In this document: piece after piece, positions 11,901 to 22,169 of the stretch | Layout: every line of letters begins with the position of its first letter | How positions within the stretch are numbered: the first letter of the stretch is position 1 | Assembly: GCF_026745355.1 (NCBI RefSeq) | Contig: NC_079202.1 | Span: 31,299,702 to 31,363,701, forward strand | Length of the DNA stretch: 64,000 nucleotides | Direction of reading: 5' to 3' | DNA from: Beta vulgaris subsp. vulgaris | Lineage: Eukaryota > Streptophyta > Magnoliopsida > Caryophyllales > Amaranthaceae | Translations under genes and position numbers: made by a program | The notes under the pieces: generated by a model | Told to the model about the DNA's origin: nothing | Databases searched by the model: none | The model's input: only the letters and a program-made list of their open reading frames with translations

Positions 11901-13937
11901 ATTTTTATAAAAAAATTTAAATGCTTCTCAAATCCCTAACTAATTTAAAACCCTACTACCTTTCCGGAAAAAAAAATCAAAACCCCACTAACTATTCAGT
12001 TTCTCAATCCTTCACTTAGCTTGATTGACCATTTTTTGTTAGGGTTACATCGCCTGAAAAGTAAACACAACGAGCAACTTCACCGTATTTGTTGTCGACA
12101 ACACCACTCTACCGGCGTCAAGAAAACCATTGTTACAGGCAACTAAATACAGGTATGATGACTCTTTTATTTCTTATCTTTAAAGCCTTCGAATTTCTTC
12201 CCTTTGTCATTGAGCTTTAAACGTTCATTTTCCAGCGGTATTTAATTTTCTGTCTGTTCCCTTCTTCTTTTTTATTTTAAAACTCCAAATCAGCGGCATC
12301 AACAGCATCTTACGGGTTAAAATAATTAGCTGACGACGAGCGAATATCTGTTTTGAAGAACCGACAATTCAATACAAAACACTAGACGAGCAAGAAATGA
12401 GGACAGGGATTGGAAGTTATTTGGTTCCTATATGGCTATATTCATCGCTAGCTCGAACACGAACTGGGAAATTTGAAACTTCTTTTGCCACTCCCTGCAT
12501 TAATTAAGCACATGATACTATGATAGTAAAAATCCCTTGCAACCGTAGGTCTGTTCATCAATGAAATAGCTTACTAACATGGTAATTGCTTTATCATAGG
12601 GACTAACTAGTTGAATTATATACTACTATATTGCGTGTTTATTACAGAATATGTTCGAACCAGAGGCACTACACGCAGTAAAGAGTTTATTACCAGACAA
12701 TTTAGATGGCAACTTATCAGAATTATGTGTGTGACCTGATCAAGTAAGGCACCGGTACAAATACCGCTGGACTAGCCCACTTCACTTCATTGATCCTCTT
12801 GATGATTCTTGCTCTTTTGATTATACAAGTAAGCAACCTGATCCTAGAGCGCGCGATTTATCTTTAACAAATATCTTAACAATACAATTTTAAGTTATAA
12901 CTGACTAATAATGGATTGATTTAGGGAATTGTCATGATCAACATGGTGTTAAGGACATGTGCGTTGCTGGTGTTATCCAAAATTTCACTTTTTAACTTCA
13001 GCATTACCGTGATGGTACTTCTAACAGACGTTGTAAGATCTCTAGCTTTTATTTGACTCTGTTTCAAATTCAACTTAACGTGTATCGTGGATGCTAAATA
13101 GCTTAGTTTAGAGTCATTGAGTAGTACTGGTAATTAACCAAGATTTGTGGGTTGCCATGACATGCCTATTTGCTCATCTCCTCAAGCCTTTTGCTTTAAA
13201 ATTATATGCAGATAATTTGACTGAGGCATTGCTATTTTTGTCACACTTCATGGGAGATATTCATCAGGTTTGAAATAATCAATATTGATATATCCAATTG
13301 TCACTATATATATTGCCAAACTTACTTATCATCATATAATTTCTATCTTAACTTATAAACATGATTAGCATGATTATAAACTAACAAATTTTTTATGTAA
13401 AAATCATTCTCACAGCCAATGCATTGCGCGCATACCAGTGATGAAGGAGGGAATACTATTGATTTACGTTGGTTTATACACAAGTCTAACCTTCATCATG
13501 TATGTATATCTGCTAAATACCACTAATTCTTTTTTCTAATGTTCTTTTTCTGGTTCCATTTGATCTACTTAATTTGAATATGAGATTAATATAAGAAAAC
13601 TAATCAGTAAAATTTCCATGTTAATTTTTCTTACGGTTACTCAATCTTTTGACTTTTGGTGATTAATTTTATTAATAGGTGTGGGACAGAGAGATAATTC
13701 TAACAGCCATGAAGGATTACTATGACAATGACATTGACATGAATCTCTTACAACAAGACATTGAAGGAAACTTCACTGATGTAAGATTTAAACATGATTA
13801 ATTCACTGATTCCAAATTCTTGTAACATGCTTAATTATTACTAATGTAATTAGATTACTTTGTATTATACAGGGCATATGGTCTAATGATGTCTCACATT
13901 GGACAGATTACTATAGTCTTCATACTTGTGTAACCAA

Positions 13938-13938
<1 letters not shown>

Positions 13939-13974
<36 letters not shown>
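13939..13974. repeat. (TA)n tract at a former splice donor
   Basis: A pure TA run begins right at the 3' end of the sixth nuclease exon, where the donor site (GTATAT) should be. Confidence 0.9.
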
Positions 13975-13976
<2 letters not shown>

Positions 13977-14012
13977 ATTGTCTTTTTTCCCCATAAATTA
14001 GCATATATATTA

Positions 14013-15124
14013 GGAAAATTGGAATTTAATAATCCAACCTTTAACCGATCTTCTTAAAACAGTCCTACTTATGAGTTATTTTTGAATAACCCAACATTTT
14101 GATGGTATCTTCTCAAAATGGTCCCAAGTGACTTGCAACCTAAACTTCGGGTAATTTCTTTTGCCTCCTCCTACTCATTTCTCTCTCCTCCCCTCTTCAC
14201 CTCCCTATCTCTAGTTTGACCCCCCATCCCTTCCATCGGCCCCCGTCCCGCCCCCGCCCCAACCACCAGGCCACCCCCAACCACCGAGCCCGCCCCCCCG
14301 CTCTCTCTCTCCGTCCTTGCTTCCGTCTCTTTCATCTTTTTCTCTATCTTCTCGAATCGCGTGTATTCGTCGTCACCATTAAGGTGGTTGTGTGTGGTGG
14401 TGTGGTCGTCTTCGTTAACAATAGTGGTGTCGAGAAGGGGGCGAAGGGGAGACGGGGGAGGGGTGACAGGGTTGGCTACCTGCAAGGTGTAGGGGGATTG
14501 CAGGGAGGTTGATGTGGGGGTCGAAACCAGGTAAGGGGCTGAGATGGGGGCAGGATTTAGGATTTGTAGTGAGTTGGGGTGAGAATGGGGCTGCAAGGGA
14601 TTGGGTGGGGTTGTAGCAGGTTGGGGGTGAGAATGGGGATGGGGTGGGGCTGCAAAAAATTAGGGTGGGGTGGGTTGTCGCGGGCTGGGGTGGGGCTGCA
14701 GGGGCTTGGGGTGATGGTGGGGTTGTAGCAGGTTGGGGGTGAGAATGGGGATGGGGTGGGGCTGCAAAAAATTAGGGTGGGGTGGGTTGTTGCGGGTTGG
14801 GGTGGGGGCTGCAGGGGCTTGGGGTGATGGTGGGATGGGGTGGGTGGGGTGGGCTTAGGGTGGGGGTAAAGGCCTAGCGTAGGATGGTGCTAGTGGTGGC
14901 TAAGTGGTGGTGGTTGTGAAGGAAAAGAGGTAGAGGAGGGAGAAAATAGGCTGACCAACGATAGTGTGACGCGTGTCAAACCTGACTTGTTATACCGGTA
15001 ACAACAAGTCATGGACCATTGTGAGAAGATAACCCCAAAAGGTTGGATTATTCAAAAATAACTTATAAGTGGGACTGTTTTGAGAAGATCGGTTAAAGGT
15101 TGGATTATTAAATTCCAATTTTCC
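14013..15124. mobile_element. Non-autonomous Mutator-like element (MULE) with G-rich core
   Basis: Long terminal inverted repeats of about 120 bp start GGAAAATTGGAATTTAATAA at 14013 and, reversed, at 15124. Both continue through CCAACCTTTAACCGATCTTC and the ACAGTCC and TTATTTTTGAATAA stretches. The 9-bp target duplication TATATATTA is exact (14004-14012 and 15125-15133), diagnostic of the Mutator superfamily. It sits in intron 6 of the captured nuclease gene. The inside is unlike its surroundings: CT-rich near 14165-14340, then strongly G-rich on the plus strand. An open frame on the minus strand (14171-14596, Pro/Ser/Thr-rich then Gly/Arg-rich) looks like composition rather than a known protein. 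There is no transposase. Confidence 0.93.
14500..14870. repeat. G-rich minisatellite inside MULE
   Basis: Runs of GGGG separated by a few bases, including a tandem unit of about 113 bp repeated twice (about 14610-14722 and 14723-14838; both contain GGGGCTGCAAAAAATTAGGG). Many GGG runs at short spacing make G-quadruplex formation plausible on the plus strand. Confidence 0.85.
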
Positions 15125-15261
15125 TATATATTATAGTTTTATCATATCTAATATAATTTTGATTATGTTCCTAACCACAGGTATGCCACAGAAAGCATTA
15201 ACATAGCTTGTAAATGGGGTTACAACTTACAAAGATGCTGAGCCTGGAGTAACTCTTGCAG

Positions 15262-16033
15262 GTAATACTAAGCTCATTGATGATCATATGTGATCTTACT
15301 GCTATTATTCTTTGCAACAAACTTATTAGAGATTTCTCATCTAAATTCATTTAAGCTCTATGTTATTGATAATTAAAGTTTTTGACATTTGATATATAGT
15401 AACAGAAATAAAATGTCAAGTAGTCTCTTTAATTAATTCTCAACTACAATCACTCTGTTGTGTTCTTTTCATTGTTTACGGTTCACCAATTTCCTACTTG
15501 GTGTGTTTGAATATTGTTTACTCTCAGTACAAATTTGTAATTACTAGATCTTTTAGTCTACTAGCCTAATTTTATCTACTATTGCATTATTGGGATGATG
15601 TTAGATGATGATGTTGTTATTTTTGTACTTGTGATCGAGGTATTTATTATACTAAAAGATTATGTAAAAAGTTTTGAAGAGAAAAGTTGTGTACACCTTC
15701 TAGTTCAGAGTATGATGTTATATCTATTGAGTTTGTATAGTATGTGCAATTTGGTGAGTCGATACATGAGAGAGCTCCTTTGTTTAAGTGTATTTGTGCA
15801 ATCCTTCATGAGGGTAGGGGGGAGTCTTGCGCAGCATTATTATTGATCTCTTTATTTATCTATGTACCTAGTTCCTTTTTCTTCATGTTTACCCTTCTAA
15901 TTACCATCAGTATAGTTTAGTCATATTCTTTATATCTTTGATTGTCATCATGGGTGTTCTTAAAATTGCAAATAATGTGCTTTATATATATTCTCTTTGA
16001 TTTTATATATTGGTGGTGAGAAGTTTTCTTTCT

Positions 16034-16119
<86 letters not shown>

Positions 16120-16121
16120 GT

Positions 16122-16192
<71 letters not shown>

Positions 16193-16204
16193 GTATAATA
16201 TATA

Positions 16205-16247
<43 letters not shown>

Positions 16248-17540
16248 TATACATATATATATATACATATATACATATATATAAAATGAAATGGTGAGAA
16301 ATGAAAGAAGTGTGAGTCTATTTTTGTTATCTATATATCTGTTGTCTTAGAGTCCCTGCCTTCTTCTCTGGCTGTTGGGAGAAAAGAAAATTTCATCCAT
16401 AGTATCCAACAAAATTCTTTTCCTGAAAGATTAGAATAATATGAACTCTCATAAATATTGTGAGCTAAGTTCACTAATATAATTGTTTTCTGATAGGATA
16501 TGTATAATAACATTTATTGTCTCATTTTCTCCTAAATGTAGGCCTATGTTACTCGGACTCTGAGACAAGTGTCCAGTGAAAATTGCGCATGATTTTGGCC
16601 TAAAATAAGTCCATACCCATGTCAGAATGTCAAGTACGTATCCCACAAATGAGGTAAATTGAAGAGTTTGAGTAATGTAGATGTAGACTAGATCATTTCA
16701 GACAAATTTGTATAGATCATGTTAGATCATGTTTATAGTATCAACTTGCAATCTACATTTTCCAAGGTGTAAAGGGTTGCATAACATCAACTTGCAGATT
16801 TTATTTCATTATCTGAGTGTGGATTTTATATTTGAATGATCTTGCTACAACTATCATAAAAAGAGTTTTGAAAATTAAGCATTGTTTAATGTAGATTTCC
16901 TCAACAAAGCAAGCAACAAAAGCATTGCTAGCTAATGTACCAACCAATTTACTACAATTCATGACAATTTATGCATGATTGATTATAAAGCTTAATTACT
17001 TTTCAAGTTTTTATATACTTATTTTGTAGTTACCTTTATTGTAGTACTATTAAGGCATTGGTCCAACCTATTCTCAGGATAAAATTGATGAACTCAAGGA
17101 GTTATCAATTACATACGTTGGAGATCAATACGAAGCACAAATGATGAATGAGTTCTAACTTTCTGCCTAATTTTTTTTACCTAAATTCACTTTTGGACAT
17201 ACATTATATTTTTGGATTTGGATATTGACATCATGTGGATGTGGCTATAGGCTAGATTTGATCTTGTTTATGATTTAGATTAATATTAATATGTAGATAT
17301 AGTAGTTTTTTTAGAAGTTCAGAATTATGAATATTAGTTGAATTATTTTGTAATATAAAGAATTTTGGAATATCATATTCAATTTATTGCTTGTAAGATC
17401 TTATAGGTTGAGTATTAATTATACAACAGATATAGGTACTGTACTGTCTTGTAAAAAAAAAAGGAGTTGTATTGTACGACATTGTTGTGCTGCGTCTGCC
17501 GATGTAGGTGTGAAATGATAATTTGATTTTTTTTTAAAAA
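15262..17540. other. CACTA interior with no recognised gene
   Basis: AT-rich sequence inside the inner CACTA element. It may include unrecognised introns or 3' flank of the captured nuclease gene just after 15261, but I found no further nuclease exon and no transposase. A compound TA/CATATA microsatellite fills 16039-16283. Confidence 0.6.
16039..16283. repeat. Compound (TA)n/(TATG)n microsatellite
   Basis: About 245 bp of TA dinucleotides with scattered TG/CA interruptions. Open frames across it (runs of Tyr-Ile) are artefacts of the repeat. Confidence 0.95.
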
Positions 17541-17848
17541 AAATATCATAGATACAGTTATAGGTAATATATGTTATATATATTATATGAAAACATAACA
17601 GTTATTTAACATAAGTGTTAAATTTTCCTTGTTTTAATTTGCCATATAAATAGCAAACAACACTTATTTACAAAATGTGTTATCTAGTGGCATAACATAT
17701 ATTTTAAATGACTGTTATGTTTTCTCTGGCAAACATAACACTTTCGTCAGGTGTTATGTTTACTTTACATTACATTGACTTGGATAACACCTCAAAACTG
17801 TTATGTAAAGCCTTATTTAACAGTTATATTTGCTCTTTTTTGTAGTAG
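17540..17848. repeat. Right subterminal repeat array of inner CACTA element
   Basis: Repeated short motifs such as ATAACAGTTATTTAAC, GTGTTATC, GCATAACA and GTGTTATGTTT occur in alternating orientation up to the terminus, mirroring the array after 11677. Confidence 0.8.
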
Positions 17849-18214
17849 TGATTGCTTATTGCTACGGTGGTATTGCTGCGGTTTTACCCGTACGCAGCAA
17901 TATATCACGTAAAAAGAAAAAATATAAAATAACCTTATTGCTGCGGTTTCGACCGAAAACCGCAGCAATATGGTTTGGACGAAAACTTTTTGAAATTTTT
18001 TGACTATTTGACCAAACATATTGCAGTTTTTTCTAACCAAAACCGCAGCAATATATTAAAATAATATAAAAAGTTATTATTTCAACCAATTGCTGCGGTT
18101 CCTACAATTAATCGCAGCAATAGGATTTTTTAAATAAAAAATGTGCACGGCCCAATTAGAGTTTTGTTCCTCCTTATCAGCCGTTTAAGTAAAAAAAAAA
18201 TTTCTCTCTCTCTC

Positions 18215-18585
18215 ATTTCCTCCTCATCAGCCGTTCCTCCTCATCAGCCGGCCAAAAAGTATTTCTCTCTCATCAGTCGTTCCTCCTCATCAGCCAGCCA
18301 AAAAGTATTTCTCTCTCTTCTCTCTGTCTTCTCTCTCCTCTCTTTCCTCTCTCTCTCCTCTCTCTCCTCTCTCATTTCCAGTTTACATATCTCGGTCATC
18401 TCGGTCGGTCGTCACCCTTAGCCCTCGCAACAACACCTCTCTTCATCTCCTCCTTCGGTTGCGCCGGCGTTCGTTCGTCTCCACCAAAGTCGTTCGCCCC
18501 TTCGTCTCCACCAAAGTTCGTTCGTTCGTCTCTACCAAAGTTGTTCGCCCCTTCGTCTCCACCAAAGTTCGTTCGTTCGCTCAAA
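18215..18585. repeat. Short tandem duplications in core of outer CACTA element
   Basis: Two repeat blocks: CCTCCTCATCAGCC copies around 18215-18310, then TTCGTCTCCACCAAAGT copies at about 18475-18570 in a two-level pattern (four short units, paired with alternating GTTCGTTCG and CGTTCGCCCC). The block is CT-rich and could be a captured 5' leader of a host gene, but no protein was recognised. Confidence 0.75.
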
Positions 18586-19354
18586 GACGTCTCGAGTCAT
18601 TCGTTCGTCTCGAGTTTGTTCGCTCACAGTCGGTCGCCGTCGTGTTCGCTCCCAGTCCCCACCATTTTCCATTTTCCTTCTATATTGTTGCGTTCGTCTA
18701 ATTCTGTATCTCATAGTTAGGGTTTCAAGATCTAATGTTATTTTTCCATTTTCCTTTAATTTTTAATTTTTTTTTATTAATTCTATGTATGTGTACTTCG
18801 GTATCTTTATTTTTTTTTCTTTTTCGTTTTGTAAAATTTTTTGCTTATTAGTTTTGTTTTCATTTTTTTATTTTTTTATAATTAGGGTTTGTTTATTAGT
18901 TCCGTTTTCATTTTGTGTTGTTATTTCTGTTTTCATTTTGGGTTGTTATGGTACTTTCTTGTTGGAATAGCCTCCTTGGGTAAGAGAATTATATTGTTTC
19001 AAATTTAATTGCGAAATGCATAAAAACTAATTGTAAATTGCAAAAAGAAAATTTTTTTTTTGCCTGTACCAGGACCTATTGTTGCGGTTTTGGGTAACAA
19101 ACGCAGCAATAGACCAAGATATTGTTGCGGTTTCTATCAAAAACCGCAGCAATACCTTGTACTTTATTAATAAGAAATAAACATATTGCTGCGATTTTGC
19201 CCAGAAACCGCAGCAATATGTTTAGATATTGCTGCGGTTTAAAACCGCATCAATATATTAATTACCTTTTTTTGTCCCATTAATTGATGTGCGGCCAAAA
19301 TTGCCGCAATAGGCCACTTAATGACCGCAACAATAAGCATTCATTCTACTAGTG

Positions 19355-19969
19355 TTGTGCCAGATCTTCCTACATCAACTGAAGCATAGTTGGATCTAGG
19401 GCATTCTTGTACAGATGCAGGCAAGTTTTGTTTCATGTAAAGTAAACCAAGATGAGTATCATTCCTCCTTTGAAGTATTAGATACCAACACTAGGTTGAC
19501 TCCATATTTAGTTGAAATATATGAAGGTTCTAGAGTATTGTTATGTAAGAAGGTAGCAATTTCTATTTTTAATTACACCAAACGAGTTCGATACACCTAT
19601 ATAGTACATTAAAGCTTCACTTACGAAGCTGGAAGTGAAAAATTAAGTGTCAGAAAAAAGGCTCATCTGCATTTTATTCTTTACTGAGAAGAAACTGTCG
19701 GAATCAGCCACAATAGTAGGCTTTGATGCTCCCACAACCATAATGGCTCCCTGATTTTATACACGGTATATTTCCTATCTCTCAAAACGATGTTTTCAAG
19801 TACTTTTATGCAGGATAAGGAGTATTTTCAACAATAATCAATAGAGAGCAAAATTCAATTAAGTGACTAACTTGGCTCGGAGGAAGAATAGCGTCAAATC
19901 GGACAGGGTAAAAGCACTTGTCATGCATAACTAGCATAGATTCAAGCATTCATTCACACTAAGAACAAG
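19355..19969. other. Unassigned host-like spacer
   Basis: Single-copy-looking DNA between the outer CACTA element and the solo LTR. Joined to the sequence before 11661 it would be continuous host sequence. On the minus strand a short stretch (about 19358-19425) could be an exon, but no family was recognised. Confidence 0.4.
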
Positions 19970-20033
19970 ACACTTGTAATAGCCTTGTTTTTAAGAACCT
20001 TTATTTAAAAGCTAAAAGTGGATATATAAGACC

Positions 20034-20166
20034 ATCATTCTTAATGGTTAAGAAAGCTTGTGGATAAGCATTATCATTCTTAATGGTTAAGAAAGCTTGT
20101 GGATAAGCATCATCATTCTTAATGGTTAAGAAAGCTTGTGGATAAGCATCATCATTCTTAATGGCT
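20034..20166. repeat. 39-bp tandem repeat, about 3.5 copies
   Basis: The unit includes CATTCTTAATGGTTAAGAAA followed by GCTTGTGGATAAG, repeated near-perfectly about three and a half times in the 5' part of the solo LTR. The length is a multiple of three, so a minus-strand frame stays open (13-residue repeats), but nothing else suggests coding. Confidence 0.92.
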
Positions 20167-21229
20167 AAGAAGGATTTTAAAACCAATTGATAAGTTAGAA
20201 AGTCCTTGAGAGCCTTAAACATTAAGATTACGAAAATCATTTGGAGATTGTTTTATCGGGTAAAGATGAATTTCTAGTTAAAGAGCCTTTTGGGGTTGAA
20301 TCCGAGCTCAAAATCTAACCAAACTTTATATATGACATGCTTGGGATGTCTTAAGGTTAAAATAGTCATTTATTCCCAAGAATTACGTGGCTCAATAAGG
20401 TAAATTGCTTACATAGTAAAAACTGGCCAGCTGAAATTACAGCTCAGACCTATGCTCAAAGAAAGCTACTTAGCAACTACTTAAGTGTCGATCTCTCAAA
20501 GCCCTTTGTATGCATGAAAGCCAACACCTAAGGCTAAAACATCAAGCAAGAATCACCCAAAAAATCCAAGAAACCGACCTTGCCCAGAAGAGGTTTCCTT
20601 CCCCTGGGGGTACCGCCAGAACAAACTATAAAAGCCTGTTCTGGGTTTTCGTCTCCTTTCTACTATTTCTTCCTCTTGGACACCCACTTTTATTTACATA
20701 TAACTCTTCTAGACATCCATACAAAGTAGTTCAAGCTTTGGTTCCAATCTTTAGACCATAAAATCATATTGAAAACCTTGCTGAAAGATCACATAAGTTG
20801 TTGTAAGTTCAACAGATTACACCTCTTGTATTTAAGCTTAGTTTTTCATATCTATAAGCTTGTTGAAACTAATATTTAGCATTTTATATATTCAGGGGAA
20901 GCTTTAGGAGTAGTTAATCAATTGGATTAAGGATTTCGTGGCTTTAAGCATCCTTAGTAAGGTACACACTTAGTTTGGTTTTACCCTAGAGATTTCCATA
21001 CCTATAGTTAGGTGATTGTTTCTTTCTAGTGTAAAGCATGTTTATGAAATGAATTTACTTATGATGTGTATTTTATTATGTGTATATTGAGTATGAACAT
21101 GGATATAACATGCTAAGGTTAGAGATATTTTATTTGACCTAAACAACACTTATACACTAAGTATTACGATTATGCTTCTTAATGGAAGTGTTTAGTACAT
21201 GGACTTGTGGAGTGATTGTGATGATTGAG

Positions 21230-21510
21230 GTGGAGTTGTTATGTTGTTGTTGTTGTGGAGTTGTTGTGGTGGTTGTGGTGAATTGTTGTGGAGTTGCTAT
21301 TGTTGTTGTTCTCTGTTGTAGTAGTGTTGTTGGTTATTGTGTTTTCTGTCATTGTGGTTGTGGTGGAGTTGCTGTGAAGTTGTTGCCTATTGTTGTTGTT
21401 GCCGTTTTATGGTTGTTGTTGTAGTTGTGGTGGCTATTGTGGAGTAGTTGTGATGGTTGTGGTAGATTATTATGTTGTTATGTTGTTGTTGTGGTGATGT
21501 TGTAGTGGGT
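21230..21510. repeat. Low-complexity GTT/GTG-rich tract
   Basis: Degenerate GTTGTTGTGG repeats. The open frame across it (Val/Cys-rich) is compositional. Confidence 0.85.
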
Positions 21511-21927
21511 TATAGTGAAAATAGTTTACTAGTTTGGAAGATGAATTAGTTTGGATATGATTAATGTAAGAATAGTGACTTGAATGGTGCCTTGAAGGTG
21601 TTTGGTAGAATGCGTGAAGAAGGAATGACATAAGGCTGATTTTGAATGCACATATCTCTCAATCTATAAATGGTTTTGATGTGATTCAAAATGGAGGTGT
21701 TAGCTTGTTCCAAGAGCTTTCCAACGATAGGTCATATGCCCAATTCCCCTGAGAAACGAGAAAGTTATGTCGGTTTTACGAAGAACTTACGAAACTGTTT
21801 TCGTCCTCGCCCGGTCGGGCGCGCAAGCACCTTTTGGAGATCTGGGGACCGCCCGGTCGGGCGGATTTCGCCCGGGCCGCCTGGGCGGGTCGGCGGATAA
21901 CGCGAAAACGCATTTTTGAGCGCTAAG

Positions 21928-22130
21928 TATAAATAGGTTATTTGTACCTAGGTTTTAAACGGCGAATTAGTCTCTTTTCTCTCTGTAATCTGGTTTTCCT
22001 CACATAATAAAATATTCTCCCTCTCTCTGCCGTGGATGTAGCCAAATTGGTGAACCACGTAAATTTGTTGTCTGTTTTTATTGTTTTTGCATTCATAATT
22101 TGTTTCTCTCTCACGTCCGTTATAACAAAT
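21928..22130 (+). promoter_or_regulatory. Copia LTR promoter (TATA box) and R-U5 end
   Basis: TATAAATAGG at 21928-21937 is followed by a pyrimidine-rich leader and the phrase CGTGGATGTAGCC, then GAACCACGTAAAT, common in copia LTRs (Tork-like). The LTR ends about 22127 (TTATAACA). Just upstream, 21806-21890, are GC-rich inverted repeats (CGCCCGGTCGGGCG twice, then GCCCGGGC), strongly unlike the AT-rich surroundings. The LTR start was not located. Confidence 0.65.
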
Positions 22131-22143
22131 TGGTATCAAGAGC
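22131..22143 (+). promoter_or_regulatory. Primer-binding site (initiator Met tRNA type), copia element
   Basis: TGGTATCAAGAGC: the usual TGGTATCAGAGC match with one extra A. It directly follows the LTR end and precedes the gag ATG by 26 bp. Confidence 0.8.
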
Positions 22144-22169
22144 TCTGGTGTTCGATCTGTGTGAGAAAG

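Larger units (their letters stand above)
12648..15261 (+). pseudogene. Captured S1/P1-type endonuclease gene (BFN1/ENDO family), seven exons, broken
   Basis: Seven consecutive exons with GT-AG introns can be read: 12648-12828, 12925-13032, 13212-13267, 13416-13499, 13679-13780, 13873-13937 and 15181-15261. They give EALHAVKSLLPDNL, then PDQVRHRYKYRWTSPLHFID; NCHDQHGVKDMCVAGVIQNFT; EALLFLSHFMGDIHQ; PMHCAHTSDEGGNTIDLRW; VWDREIILTAMKDYYD; GIWSNDVSHWTD; and YATESINIACKWGY. These are the zinc-ligand blocks of plant S1/P1 nucleases (PDQ, LHFID, SHFMGDIHQPMH, NLHHVWD), enzymes that degrade DNA and RNA in senescing cells. The N-terminal exon (W1 and the first His) and the C-terminus were not found. 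It is dead: a TGA replaces the Trp in CVWPDQ, a TAA lies in exon 2, and a 7-base insertion follows KWGY. Retained introns show a genomic-DNA capture, not a retrocopy. Confidence 0.9.
11677..17850. mobile_element. Inner CACTA element (6174 bp) with captured nuclease gene
   Basis: The ends are CACTACTACAAAATAGG at 11677 and, from the other side, CACTACTACAAAAAAGAG at 17850. The target duplication is ATT (11674-11676 and 17851-17853), exact, and re-joining the two sides rebuilds the outer element's terminal repeat (AATAATTGCTTATTGC). Subterminal arrays of GTTATG/CATAAC motifs lie at about 11695-11890 and 17540-17830. Between them are a multi-exon fragment of an S1/P1 nuclease gene (12648-15261), a Mutator-like insertion (14013-15124) and AT microsatellites. 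No transposase-like reading frame was recognised, so it must have moved in trans. Confidence 0.94.
11661..19354. mobile_element. Outer CACTA element (CCGCAGCAAT family), carrying a nested CACTA
   Basis: The ends are CACTAGTAGAATAATT at 11661 and, from the other side, CACTAGTAGAATGAATGC at 19354. The flanking triplet is TTG on both sides (11658-11660 and 19355-19357), a perfect 3-bp duplication. Sixteen bases in, a second CACTA element inserted (11677-17850); the remaining body is 17851-19354, so the original length was about 1.5 kb. The body has subterminal repeats TTGCTGCGGTTTT and AAACCGCAGCAAT near both ends (17870-18125 and 19075-19330). These flank a pyrimidine-rich core at 18140-18700. 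No transposase is present, so it is non-autonomous. Confidence 0.93.

Noticed and set aside
14171..14596. 141-residue Pro/Gly-rich frame on the minus strand
   Set aside because: Composition-driven frame in the MULE core; the overlapping plus-strand frame is equally open and neither has a known domain.
12648..15261. Possibility that the nuclease exons form a working gene
   Set aside because: In-frame stops in exons 1 and 2, a 7-base insertion in the last exon, missing first and last exons and a 1.1-kb insertion rule it out.
16010..16284. Open frames rich in Tyr and Ile on both strands
   Set aside because: They are translations of a TA microsatellite; the same occurs at 57499-57753.
20034..20166. 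Tandem repeat considered as a CRISPR-like array
   Set aside because: Units are contiguous with no unique spacers, and this is plant nuclear DNA.
21182..21424. Cys/Val-rich 80-residue frame
   Set aside because: Follows directly from GTT/GTG repeats; no start context or family match.
21806..21890. GC-rich patch considered as a CpG-island promoter of a host gene
   Set aside because: It lies in a copia LTR region just upstream of that LTR's TATA box, so a host promoter is not supported.
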